Assembly: GCA_024362935.1 (NCBI GenBank)
Contig: JANCRA010000003.1
Span: 46,599,844 to 46,663,843, forward strand
Direction: 5' to 3'
DNA: 64,000 nucleotides
Origin: Setophaga petechia
Lineage: Eukaryota; Chordata; Aves; Passeriformes; Parulidae
Shown: positions 1-12,500 of the stretch, in pieces
Position numbering within the stretch: the stretch's first letter is position 1
How the letters are laid out: each line of letters opens with the position of its first letter
Notes under the pieces: generated by a model
Databases searched by the model: none
The model's input: only the letters and a program-made list of their open reading frames with translations
What the model was told of the DNA's origin: nothing
Program-made: the position numbers and the translations under genes

Positions 1-3000
1 AGCAGCTCCTGCCGGCTTCCCCCGACTGCCTCATCGCGCCCGACAGCGTGCCCAGGCTCCGGCTTTCAACCCAGACAATTGCCAAAAGCTTTTTCCAAGG
101 AGGAGAGATCTGTTTGAAACAGCAAATGGTGTTTTGATGGGCAGAGCAGAGGTATTAAGCTCCCCAGCACCCAGACACGGGCAGAAAGGCTGGGTTTGGT
201 TTGCCATTCCCTCTGCACACTGCTCCTCTGGAGTGTAATCAGGAATGACTTGTGGGTTGGCTCCAGGACTATATTATTTTCTTCATTAGTGCTGCTTCTC
301 CTTGTGTGCTCAAGTGAATTAATATCTAACGGTACTTCAAATAACTCCCAATTTCATGTAGTAGATGGCAAATAGTTGTTTGGATTAATGCTCTGGATAA
401 AACAATCTGCTTTTCTTGGGGGTGAGCCTTGTCCTGCCAGTCCTCCAAAAGCTGTGTGCCTCCTAGCATTCCTTGAGCAAAGCCTTGAGACTGAACAAGC
501 CAATGAACAGGAGCAGATGAGAAATATGGAGCATAAAGATGAGTTCAGGACATTGAAGCAGGGTGGAGGAAATTAGAATAAGTTTTCCTGCCTGCCAGTC
601 CAGTGTAATGTTATAGTGAGGTAGAGGATGATATTCTTTTTATAAAAAAACTGTTTTCCTGCACAGATTCTAAGATTTTCACATGTAGACCAAGAGCTCC
701 GACTGTGGCTCTGGCTGTACCACTCCCAATTGCTCAGTATTTGCCTCAACGGGTGCATGTTGTTATCTGGCTAGGAGGGAATCAAAATTAGGCTCGACAA
801 CCAAAAAATGGCTGAGATCCTTCCAGGACTCCTCCAGGACTGCCTGACTGAGAGGAGCTTGCAGCTGAGTGCTGATTAAGGGTATCTATCCCCTTTCTGC
901 CCATGAGCAGCTCTGTGACTGTGATGTTCTCTGCCCTGGCATGGCCATGGCTGTACCGAGGACAGGTTTTGTGAGGTGTGTGACAGGGGGTCCCTGCACT
1001 GCACCTGAGGATGGTAACAGGCATCCTGAAACACGTAACAGGTGACAGCACACAGCTCATCCTGGGCACTTAACAGCAGCACACCTGAACTCACTGGGCC
1101 ATGGCTGAAGAGTTTTGCAACACAGCAAAGATTCAGAATAAAATCCACTGCAAAAGCCAGTTACCCTGGTAGACAGAAAGCATTCTGTGGGTTATTGAGT
1201 TCAGGATATCCCCTGGAAGACTGTTCATCCTGCTGCTGAGTGGCCACAACACATGTATTTTGATTTGTTCCATTGCCAGTGTTGTCCAGCACAAGCATTT
1301 CTGTGACCCCAGCATCAGCCTGCACAGAGCCTTCCACTTAACTCAATTACTGCCTCATTTGCTGTTCCATTTTATTTGATCTGAGCCTTAAAGACCAAAT
1401 CACATGTACTGCAAATTACACAATGTCCATCCTTAACTTGGATGGCTTCAAGCAGGTGCTGAGGAACAATTAGATCACTGTCTGTAGAAGCTGCTATTAA
1501 ACTAAGAAAGAAAAGACAACTCTAAATAAGACAGATGCAGAGAGAGCTCAAAGCTTGCTCACACTGATAATGAAAATTAATCAAACATCATTAGCAGTCT
1601 CCAGAGAGTTCAGTACATCATGTGCTTCTGAAATGTGCTTCTGGTTGTTCTCTGCCTGACAAAAGCACCCACTTCTCTCAGTTCAAGGGCAGAAAAGAGA
1701 TTTGCTGCATCAATTAAAAGATTAAAATTTGGGGCCTTATTCAGAGAGAATTGGGTGCCTTTCTTTGCAAACCATTTGGGCCAGCCTGTGGCTTAGTGCT
1801 GGTGAGCAGCCAGGATCTCTGGGGAGGTCAATAATTGCATGCAGGTGATTCTACCAAATACACAGGCTTGCTTTTCCTCCCATAGAGTGGGGCTTACCTG
1901 GAGACTTACCTCCATTCTGAGCAGTGCTCCCTGGGAGGCTGCTTCTACACCTAAATGCAGCTGTGATGGGTGAGCAGCATATTCCATGCAAAGGAGCTGT
2001 CAGGAGAGCTGGTCACTAATACCAGTCCCCTAAGGATTATTTTAGCACACAGTTAATTCTGCCAAAACCTCATGTCCTCCCTTTTGCCATCCTGCCTCTC
2101 TTTTTCATTGTCCAAGTTGCCCTAATTTTAGCTCATCAGCCTCAAAAGCTGGACACTGAGTCCATTCCATTTGTATTGTGTTTAACAATACAAACTGTAT
2201 TGTTAAATACAATTTAACTGGTTAGAGCTTCTGAGCTTTACAACAGCTGAGTGTTTGGTTTGGGACTTGTGTTTGTGTCCTTCGGATCTGGTTGTTTACC
2301 CACCACCACCACTTATGTTTATATGAAATATGTTTAAACTATGTTTATAGTTTCATATTGCAGGAATTGTAGGGAACATAAATAACTCACCTTGCTGGCA
2401 AAGATGTGTCAGTTCAGGCTTAAAAATCAAGAGAAAAGAATTAAAAGAGATCTATCAATCTAACCTTGGGAGAAACTCAAGGTCTGTGTTTTCACATGAG
2501 CACATAGTAATGTAGACATGCAGCCCTCCCACAAACCAATCTTAAGGCTGGTGCATGTTATCCCTTCATCCTGTCCTGCAGGGCCCTGGGAGCTTCTCCC
2601 TGAAGCTGGGCCTTGGGGATTGGCCCTTGTGATTCACCACTGACCTCCCTGCAAACGTGGCAGTTCACAGTGCCAGGGATGGGGCTGTGCCTTTGCTGTA
2701 CCTGGCCTCTGCTGCATTGGTTACCTGTGACTCCCAGGAGCAAGCAGGACACATTTTTCTCCTGAAGCAATAAGAGGTACATCTAGACCACCTTAACTTG
2801 ATTAGGGATGGCAGGGAGCAGAAGTGCAGGGTGAGCAGCTGATGCGAGCTCATTGTCATCAGTGTCTTCTAATACAATTTGTGAATGAGAGCATCCTATT
2901 AACTCCCTTTGTACAGTCTGCAGGGATTCATTGTGCTGGAGCTTTCTCCAAGCAGCTTTTCTGCAGCTACCCCTGTGCCCAAATGCTCTCTGGATAGATA

Positions 3001-3196
3001 CAGGTGAACCTAGTAAGCACTTTCTAGCTGTTAGAGCACTGACCAGGACCATGAGAAAGATGTCACCATTGAGACATGTCTCGGGCCCCACAGCTAAACC
3101 TGAAATCTTCACTCACAAATTTTCACTGGAAGTCACCAAACAGGACATTGGAAGGTGGCTCATGGCCTTAATGTCACAGCATATGAAGCAGCAGGA

Positions 3197-3224
3197 GGAA
3201 GGAAGGAAGGAAGGAAGGAAGGAA
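3197..3224. repeat. (GGAA)7 microsatellite
   Basis: Seven perfect GGAA units on the plus strand. Confidence 0.95.
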
Positions 3225-4373
3225 ACACCAGGCAGAAGTTTTCTTGCAACAAAACGTGGTCTCAGTTGGAGCAGATTTAACCAGAAGAATGCTAAGCTGT
3301 AAATGTCAAGTTAATTAGCCCTCACGCATAATTTGTTTTTAAAAATACACTGTCATCTCCTGAAGGAACAAGAGCCCATTTCCCCTTCTGTTAGGCTTAA
3401 AAGTCAATCTGAAAAATGCCATTGAAGTCAAAACCAAGAAGCATCACGATGCTTTCAGTAGAGAAGGTCTCTGTGAGTAAGAGCTTAAAATCCACAGATT
3501 TCCTCTCTAAGCCTGCCAAACCAGAAGGCTGAACAGCCTTCCCAGGGCACCTCTCATAGCAGACCCACTTCACTGGATTCTCATCTGACTGCACTGTTGA
3601 GGCCCAGTTTCTCTGTTACTCCTGCTCCAAGCCACATTTTGCCCAATTATGGGTTTTCTACTTCCCCACCAGCAATCAAAAAGGTTAGTGGCAAAGTCCT
3701 GAACATTTTCATGTGTCCTGATCTCTACTGGCCTGGATAAAACCAGGTCACTGGGCTGCAGCTCATTCATCCTGGGCTTTGTCTTCCACCCAGGGATTTT
3801 GAAATGGTCTTTTGATTTGTGATCTAGGAAAGACCAATAGTTAACTCCCAATTACATTTTTATTTTCAAATTATTAGCCAGTGCCGTCTGGTGTTGCACA
3901 GTTTCTCTTTGCCCCTGTTCTCCATGACTCAGTATGTTTTGCATCTGTCAAGTGCTTGATCACTCTCCTGATCTCTTCATGTGATTTTGTTTGTGGAGGA
4001 ACAGAGGACTGAGATTTATAACAACACTTTAAAATATATTGGCTTTCTCACTGAGGTCACATATCTCAAAATCATTCCTTCCTTACACAGTATTTTTCAA
4101 TGCTGCCTTTGCCAGCACTGCAATTGAGATGCTTGCTACCCAGAGCACAGGGACAGCTCTGCCCCCAGCACGGTCCCTGTGCCCTGGCTGGGTACCACAG
4201 CACAGGGGCTGGGCCAGCCCCACAGTCAGTGAAACCCCAGAGGCACCTCGAGGTGTCAGGCAGTGATTTTCTCACCTGCAGCAGCTCCACTGAAGGGAGG
4301 AGGTTGTTTCTCCTGGTCTCTGAGAGAGAGAGGTGAGAGGTGCTGAGCAGTAAATCCGTGCTGGCCCTGGCAC

Positions 4374-4809
4374 TGTCCGGGGGGAGCAGGTGGAGACACG
4401 AGGGGCTGATATCGGTGCTATGATGCACAGAACTCCATGGTACCAGAAGGCTAATTAATTACTTCATTATACTATATTATACTAGAACTATATTACACTA
4501 ACAAGAACTATCACTAACTAACTAACTAGCAAACCCATGACTCTCTGCCTGAGAATCCCAACACACACACACGGATCCAATTGGTCAACGAATCCAAACA
4601 ACCATCACCAGAATCCAATCAAGCAATCACTTCTGGTAAACAATCTCCAGAACACATTCCACGTGGCACAAACACAGGAGCAGCAAATGAGATAAGGATT
4701 GTTCTGATCATTCTTTTCTCTGCTTCTCTCACAGCTTCTCTCAGGAGAAATCTGAGAAAGCCACATCTCTCTCTGTTCAGAGGGCATGTGAATAGCAAAG
4801 GCTGAAACA
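4374..4809 (-). mobile_element. Solo LTR (family C), minus strand
   Basis: On the minus strand it starts TGTTTCAGCCTTTGCTATTC and ends ...CCCCCGGACA. It shares with the element at 32429-32810 the motif TTTCTCCTGAGA-GAAGCTG, a central GTGGAATG segment, the AT-rich TATAATATA stretch and the AGCCTTCTG block, so the two belong to one broad family. A CTAA microsatellite (4511-4528) is inside it. No target duplication is visible and the ends are approximate. Confidence 0.6.
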
Positions 4810-6973
4810 GCGTTAAGAGCTCCCCACGTTCTGCAAATCCCCACCTGTGTCTGGGTTCTGGGCGGGTTTAGGTTTAAAGAGCACATGACTCTACAGGCGC
4901 CTTTCTGGAGGATCCAGCCGCGTCTCCCTGCGGGGGCAGCCACGAGCCCCGCGCATCCATCGATCCCACTGCAGCCAAAAAGAGGAGAGAAAGTCCCTGC
5001 AGCTTTCTCCCCAGCTAGTTCTCCTGTTGTTCCTAAACTCCCGATATTTTTAGGCTGTCGACTGTCTTCTCACCCACTTAGGGAGTGATGAGATCTCATC
5101 CTGGGGAAGTGGTTGCAGCAGCGCTCTAGTAACAAAATCATTAAATCAATTGCCCTTGCAGCAAAGCCATCTCTGGTGAAATGTCACTGATACCTGCAGC
5201 GTCATCTCCAGAGCCTGCAGCCTCTCATCAGCCATGTGCTTGTTAACAGAGGAGGTAGGAGGAGGAGACCAGCACATGGCTGAGCTACTGCCAGCAGTGC
5301 AGGACCCATGGAAAAAAGAAAAAAGAGGAATCTCACCTTAGGAAAAGGAGCAGACTTTCAGTTAATGGAAACCTGATACTTCACCTCCATCTATTTAGCA
5401 GCAGGTGATAAAGCAATACAGGCCTCAGCTGATGTTTACCCCATAAAATAAACCCAGCAATATGCAGCCCCAAGGCATATGTTTATGTAGAAATAAGTCA
5501 TCAAGTTATTTGCTTCTGAGACATAAGAATTAGATTTGTTTTCACAACATGTTGAGCATCACTTCATCATCAGTAATAGAAATGCCTGTAAAAAGGACCT
5601 CCCTGGAGAGCTATTAGATAACAGATTACCCTGGAGATAACTGTGAAAGAGACACCCCAGAAGCCCTCATCTGATCAGCTGCTCTGCTGGTTGGTGGATG
5701 TTGGTTGGATGCCAGCAGGACCAAAGTGCATGTGAGTGATGGCTGCAGGGCTGCTCCTGGCAATGGCCTCTGACTTTTCACTGCAGAGTGGCCAGCCCAG
5801 AAGGAGTTAAGTAGCAAATGTGGTGGAAGGAGGTGGGGTTGTGGGGTGAGCCCCCCTCTGCAGCCCCAGGCTGCTCCTCCTCTGCTGCTCCCTGCCCACA
5901 TGCCCTGGGGTGCATCACTTGCAATGAGGCACAGACATAAGTTGGGAGCTGACAGCCACTCTCTGCCAGATCTCCAGGCCTCTAAAATTTTCAGCAAGTG
6001 TTGATGCCTTGCCCACATGGGCCATCTTAATTGCAAGGGCCCAAGCATCAAGATCCTGCATATTCCAGCAGCTTTTGAAGCTCTGCAATGGGCTTACGTG
6101 GGCTCTGCTTAATGTCTTCTTCTTTGAGAGCTTGGTCTTGGCTTTAAGCATGACCAAAACAAAGACAAGGTGTGGTCTTGGAGGGAGCAAAGGCATTCTG
6201 TCCCACCACATTCTGTTGACCACATGAGCACAAGGGACAGTGCCTTAGCCAAGGAGCAGCTGGCTCACTTTCCCTGAGGCTGCTTGGGAAGGGGATTGTG
6301 CTTGCCCTCAATCTCCTTGTGAGATGTTTGTGTGCAGCATGGTGACATTAACCAGCTGAATAAAACATTCAACAAAACCCTCTCCCACCCCAGAGGCTTC
6401 TCATAATATCCTCTCACAGCTGTTTCTTTATCTCCTGAGTCCTCCTCATCCCACATGGCTGCAGGCATTGCCCCCTTCTCCTGCCAAGGTCCCTTGCTTG
6501 CAAGGCCTTCCTGCACAGCCATACCAGGGAGAGGTTGCCAAAGGGGCACAGGCACACACCTGTGCTGGAGAGGAGCAGGAGCACACCCAGGGCTTGTGCA
6601 GCTGCTCTGCAACACTCAGCTGCTGTTCCATTTAGCCCTGTGACCATACAAATACTTGACACAGAGACCTGATATTACCTCCCCTGTTCTGTAATCCCTC
6701 TAGACTGAGGTGAATGCCTGTCTCCCATAGCAGCTGTCCTGTTTTATCCTGTTCACAGGAGCCACCTCTGGAGGGCCCCCAGCTCCAGGGCTAGCCCCAC
6801 TGTGCAGAAGGGATGGAATTTTGCCCGTAGATTTTCTATTTGCATGCGCTGGAACTCCGCTCTCTAGCACCACTAATAATCTAGAATCCTGTAGCAGCTC
6901 CAGGAAGCATGAGAAATTATTTTTGCCTGTACATTGACTCTTCTCATTTTTTTTCTCCATTTTATTGCTGGAA

Positions 6974-7042
6974 CCTGGTTTCTTTCCATGCTCAGAGAAA
7001 ATGCCAGCCCTGGTTTCTTTCCATGCTCAGAGAAAATGCCAT
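6974..7042. repeat. 35-bp tandem duplication
   Basis: CCTGGTTTCTTTCCATGCTC and the following bases occur twice at a period of 35 bp (copies start at 6974 and 7009), nearly identical. Confidence 0.9.
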
Positions 7043-7682
7043 TGAGGAGAACCAATTTCACTGGGTGTGGAGTATTGCTGCTCCACCAAAGGTTGTTGCT
7101 GTGGGACCTGGAGTGGGTGAAAGAATAATTTCTCATCAGTAAGACAGACCTCAACTACTGCTGAAGAATCCTGAAGCCCATCCAGGCAGAGCCAGGAGTC
7201 CCTAAATCCAGACTCAAAGTTTTGGGGAGGTGGCATTCATGCCTCACCTCTCGTGTTCTGGCCACTTTCCTTTCCCAGCTTTCCAGAGTTTACCAAGGAC
7301 TCTCAAATCCATCCTGCAAGCTAACTGAACACAGCATAAATACCAAAACAGCTGTCATAAGGCTCAACCTGGAAACAGCAGGATATCATAGATCTCATTC
7401 CTCCCTCAGGAGGGAGAGCCAGGGTGACAGAAAGTTCGGATTTCAAGTGCTCATCTTCAGCCCCAGTGCTGTGTGCCATTTAGCCTGCCCTGGTTAATTC
7501 ATCCCAACTGCCACTCTCCCTCAGTTCAATGGCAACTCCCAACAGCATTTCCAAAAGCACTGTAGAGCCCCAACAGACCTAAGAATGAAACAAACCCTTT
7601 TCTTAACAGAGACATGCACTGAAAACAATTTTAAAACAGCCTATCTAGCACACAAGCAAATAAACAGCAATAATGGCGTAAC

Positions 7683-7688
7683 TTTATT
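7683..7688 (-). terminator. NRIP3: Candidate NRIP3 poly(A) signal
   Basis: AATAAA on the minus strand (TTTATT on plus), the first canonical hexamer I found downstream of the NRIP3 stop. An AGTAAA-type variant near 9057-9062 could give a shorter UTR. Confidence 0.4.
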
Positions 7689-7846
7689 TAGATTTAATTT
7701 GACATTTAGCACAGTAATATGCACAGAAAGAAAAATGTACCAAAATACCAAACTCATAGCATATAAAATAATCAAATATATTTCACATTTAGTGAAATAT
7801 TTCTACAACACATCAGTGGGACTACCCTGGGCAGCCCAGCCCTGTA

Positions 7847-7870
7847 AATATATATATATTTATATTTATA
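7847..7870. repeat. TA-rich simple repeat
   Basis: A run of ATATATATAT followed by TTTATATTTATA, in the presumed NRIP3 3' UTR. Confidence 0.85.
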
Positions 7871-9508
7871 GCTGTGTTATATAAAATACTGTATGTAGAG
7901 AAAGCACTGAAACTTATCACCAAAATAGAAAATAGCTCAAAATACAGATAGTTCAGGTTTGCTGGATATACCCAATATTGAAAAGAGGTTCAAGCCCACT
8001 GCAGGAGATAAAGCTCCAGCTGAGATGCTCTGGCAGGCATGGGATGGCAGGGTGGGCACACACTGGATCAGCTGGCAGGAGCCTGGCTGCCAAAGGCCAT
8101 GAGATGACAAAACCTTCTGATGCTCAGCCAGAGCCATCAAGAGGATTCCGAAGCGGGAATGCCGGCGGTGCTTGCGGCTGACGCGGGGCCAAAGCGCTTT
8201 TGGAAAGTCAGAGCTACCAGAGCAGCACAAGGGCATCCCTTAAGCATCCAGCTGCAGCAGGACTGGCTGTCAGCAGATGCACAACATCACAATCAGATTA
8301 TTCTGAATTTTAGAGATGCCTCTTCAGCAGATGACAGCGATCCATTCCCCACAGGTTGTGAAAGCATAAAAAGCTGCCTTTGTGTGAGGCCAGGCTCCCC
8401 CAGGCAATACTGTGTGGCACGGGAAGCAGCAGCCCTGCTGCTCCAGGGCAGTGACAACAAAGGAAGGACTTGGCCTGGCAAAAACTCCCACCTCCCCTGA
8501 GGGTCATCAAGGGTTGCACTTAGGAACCCAAGCAGTTTGCAGACAGGTATAAAAAATATGGCATTTCTGGCAGCAGCACTAAAGTGCAGCTGGAGTCAAT
8601 AACCTGCACCAGCCATGGCCTGGGCACTGCAGGGGCTTCAGGCTGGGGGCTGGCTGGGCAGGGAGAGGCACAGGTCTGCTGGCAGGGGAAGCCAAGGGCA
8701 CTGCATCTTTCCAGACAACACACTTCTGTGCTCATTTGTTGTTTTTTGGCCCGATGTATTGATTGATTCACTTGACTGCCCCCACAGGAAGGCAGCCAAG
8801 ACTTGCCCAGAGGATCCCTGCTCAGAGGGTTTCGAGCCCCTGCACTGGTGCCAGCCCCATGCTGGGAGATCACCCTGGGAGCCCTCCCAGACCTGTTCCT
8901 GTGCTTCTGCCACACCACTGCAGAGAAGCCTGTAACCCATTAATAATTCTGCAATTGCTCTTTGTCATCAAGCCAGCAGTTGCATCCCTAATTACATGGC
9001 AACAATACTATGCTGAGAGGATGAGCTATAATTCCTAGGTGGTATTAACATTGTTATTTTACTCTGAGTAACTTCCTGGTAATGGCCATTTGAATGTGCA
9101 ATATCAATTAAGTGAATATAAATGCTTAGCCCCTGGAAAAATCATTAATAAAAATCTCATTCTGATAGCCTCTAATCACAGCTAAGTACAATTACTCATA
9201 CGAGGCCACTATAAAAAGTATTTTTCTCATCAGAAGAAATTCATAAGGTTTTCCCAACTGTTTGTAATAAAGAGGACATTATATAGAAAAGTCCAGAAAA
9301 TAAGCACACGTTTTTTTCTCAAAACCCATACATAAACATGACAATATCTCTAAATTACTGGCTACAAACAGGATTTCATTTAAATCTACTCAAGCTGTAG
9401 CCTAGTATAAATGTTTTCAAAGCAGAATGTTGCTGTTTCATCTGGAACAGCTGCACAGGATTTCTTTGATGTCAAGCTCCTGCGTGGGGATGGTGTTTCG
9501 ATTTCTCT

Positions 9509-9521
9509 TTATGCCTCCAAA
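9509..9521 (-). CDS. NRIP3: NRIP3 coding exon 7 (terminal 13 coding nt)
   Basis: The acceptor TTGTTTCAG is followed by T-TTG-GAG-GCA-TAA. Joined to exon 6 this gives the C-terminus EHLEA and stop, close to the human ending, which I recall as DNTSEA. The agreement in length and in the final Glu-Ala supports this splice. The rest of the exon is 3' UTR. Confidence 0.82.
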
Positions 9522-12500
9522 CTGAAACAAGAAGGAAAAGACATTTAGTAAAGCAGGTGCTTTTCGTGACGGGGGTCGGGGGAAGGAAGCATAATTTGGC
9601 CTTGAAAGCAGTTCTGAGAAATAATTTATGAGTGCAGTGGTGACAGAGCCACACTGTCCATCTGTGTTCCAAAGGAGGCGGGGGCGTGACCTGGTCACGG
9701 AGCAGGGACGCCCGAGCTCTGCTCCTGACAGGGACCACCCGCTACATCCCTGCTGCGCTCCCCATGCGCACAACCAGCCGAGGGAGGGGCGCTCCTTCCC
9801 CGCTCCCGCCGAGGCTCCTGGAGCCCGGCAGCTCCCAGCACGGCAGGTGTGAGCTGCACGGGGCTGCAGGGCACCCCAAACCCCGGGGGCTGCAGGGCAT
9901 CCCAAACCCCGGGGCTGCAGAGCATCCCAAACCCCGGGGCTGCAGGGCATCCCAAACCCCGGGGCTGCAGGGCATCCCAAACCCCGGGGCTGCAGGGCAT
10001 CCCAAACCCCGGGGCTGCAGGGCATCCCAAACCACGGGGGCTGAAGGGCATCCCAAACCCCAGGGCTGCAGGGCATCCCAAACCACGGGGGCTGCAGGGC
10101 ATCCCAAACCACGGGGCTGCAGGACACCCCAAACCATGGGGCTGGTCGCACAGGATGCTGACCTACATCACCCACCAGACACACTTTCGTAAGCAAAGGT
10201 TTTTTAGGTTGCTGAGCAGCCTCAAGCGCTGCCTGCCAAGGCACCGAAGTGCAAACGCCCTGTCAGGCACTCGGTGCCCCAGGTTTGGTGAGTCAGAGGC
10301 AGCAATCAGTGAAACATCTATTCACAGCACCCTGCAAGAGAGAGCCTCATGCAGTGCCTTCGAGTGGGGGTTTGCCCTGCCTGCTTGTCTGCAGAGCCAG
10401 CTACCACGGCTACACACACTTAAATATGAGCTGTACTTACAGCACATATTTATCTTTCTTTAGTGAGATAAGGCTGGAAAAATCTGGGACACCGGGAGGA
10501 GCTGGCAGGAGGGCTGCTGGGGTGATGGGGGAGAAGTGGCAACACCGTTATCTGCAGACAGGATCTCTCAAACATTCATGTGGGTTTGTTGGCATTGCTT
10601 CATAAATATTTTCCAGACAAAGATTTGTTTGCGAATGCTGTCAAAGCAGTCTCAAGGAGTCCTTTTGGTGACCTCCAAAAAGTACATTTCCTAAGGCATT
10701 CCCCTGTGCATGTCTTGTCAGACACCCGCTTTGATGCACAATGTTTACTAGGGAAAAAAAGCAGTAAAAGCTGACAAAGGGTGCCAAAAATCGGGACTCC
10801 ATTTCAAAATTTGATGAGCTGATGCAAACAATTTCTGCCGGGGCCACTGACCTCTCACTCGCCTCCAGCAAAGGGCCTGGCAGCTCTGTGTGGTCCTGCC
10901 AGGGGGCACTGCCAGCAGGCTCAGAGATACACATGCAGCTCACCTGCCCAGGCTACTTACTGCTCTCCTGCCTCAGCACTGTCAGCACCCACAAACGGGA
11001 TTTCCTCCCTGTCCGTCTGCCCCAGAACCAGGTGGTGCTTCTCCATGTTTATGACACACTGGAGAGAATAAATGTCTTTAGGTAAGAGGGAAAACTGCAA
11101 GTTAGAGTGGTCCCAGCTCCCCCATCCTGCATCCAGCATCCTGCTGGAAAACTCCTACCTTCAGAGACTTCAGTGTCTGCAGCCCAAAGGAAAAGGGTTG
11201 GTCGTTGTCTTCTGAAAAAAACAGGACATTTCAGATTTATACATTCAAAATGCCCTCCTGGGCTTTTTGTCAGTGACCCCCTCCTTCCTTCGTGGTTGCT
11301 GTGCTAAGCAAAACCCTGTTTATAAAGGGACAGACTCAAATGAGAACAGGAGGGCAGGCAGATGTGCCTGCAGAGAGATGCAGTGGTTGCTCCATCAGCA
11401 TGGCAAAGCCAAGCTTGTGAACACATCCTCCCCCTTCCCTCTGGGGACCCAAACAAGAACTTACTCTATTTGAATTTTAGCATCTTCCTAAAGCTCTGTT
11501 TTTGCTGCTGGGGTGGGAGGAAGCAGAGCCCAGCCCAGGGAGGAGGAGCAGAGGGTTGTGCACTCACCCACGACGAGGGCAGCGCACTCCACGGGGACCG
11601 CTCCCACCGTGAGCGACAGCCCCTCGATCTGCCCGATGGCTTTCACCTTGTTTGGCAAGGAAACCATCTCCTCTTCCACAGGGAGTGCTTTGAGATGCTC
11701 CTTTAACCTGTGGGCATTGAAAACACTCCTAACATCAAATGGCCGTGGTTTGGCTGTTCCAGCAAGGAGCAAATGGTGTTTGGAGGGTGCTTACACCTGA
11801 AGTGCTCTTAGCTTGCTCATTTACCAGGCTGTTCTTGGAAAGCTGCTTCCCTGGCAGGTTCTGTGTGGGTGCTCTGCAGGTAGCCAGCAGACCTCAGCAT
11901 GACCCACAGTGCTCCTCAAGCACAGATCTGTGCTGCACTTTGGGTTTTACCAGAGGAATCTCTTTCCTACATTTTCCCGAGCCTTGGGGAATACAGAATT
12001 GTTTCTAAAGCAGTGTGGGTGTAAGGAAGGGTCTGTTCACTCCAGCTTCCACGAGTGGAGCTGACACTGTGTCCCCATGGAATCATAGAAATGCTGAGGC
12101 TGGAACAGACCTCTAAGGTCATCATGTCCAGCTGTGTCCCCAGATGCCACACCCATACATATTTTGAACGCTTCCAGGCATGGTGATGCCCCCACTTCAC
12201 TGAGCAGCTTGTTCCGAGGCCAGACCACACTTGTAGGGAAGAAAATTTTCCTGATACCCAAACTAAGCCCCACATGGCACAACCTGAAACCATTTCCTTT
12301 GGTCCTGGCACTCATTACCTCACTTGAGCCTCCTTTTGGGGAGTTGTAGAGAGAAATAAGGCACCCCCTGAGTCCCCTTTTCTCCATGCCAAACATGCCT
12401 CACATCCAGGGTGGCCCAATCCATGTTTGTTATTTTGTTGGATGCTGCTGCTGGCTTTGTTCTGAGGAAATGGGGACAGATCAATCACATTCAGCCCAAA

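Larger units (their letters stand above)
1..7600. other. Intergenic region downstream of NRIP3
   Basis: No convincing exon on either strand. The first 60 bases are CpG-rich and could be the edge of a neighbouring promoter, but no gene can be named. Contents: a (GGAA)7 run (3197-3224), an LTR (4374-4809), an ACAC run near 4561-4572 and a 35-bp duplication (6974-7042). Confidence 0.6.
7665..9508 (-). other. NRIP3: Probable NRIP3 3' UTR
   Basis: Sequence after the NRIP3 stop. The first 560 bases (9508 to about 8940) are AT-rich and free of repeats, then comes a GC-richer stretch (about 8000-8930), then AT-rich sequence with a TA run at 7847-7870. The nearest canonical poly(A) signal on this strand is at 7683-7688, implying a UTR of about 1.8 kb. 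The endpoint is inferred only from that hexamer. Confidence 0.4.

Noticed and set aside
1..120. CpG-rich window edge as the start of TMEM9B, the expected neighbour
   Set aside because: The only short frame with an ATG there does not resemble the TMEM9B N-terminus as I recall it. The sequence is too short to name a gene.
9438..10463. Open frames of up to 268 codons on both strands encoding Gly/Pro-rich repeats
   Set aside because: They are a by-product of the 25-bp minisatellite, which keeps several frames open on both strands at once. The true coding content here is only the 13-nt NRIP3 terminal exon.
10957..11139. NRIP3 ending at ...GEQ-stop (TAA at 10959-10957) as the annotated C-terminus
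   Set aside because: The TAA overlaps a perfect GTAAGT donor. Splicing to 9521 gives an ending that matches the length and final Glu-Ala of other NRIP3 proteins.
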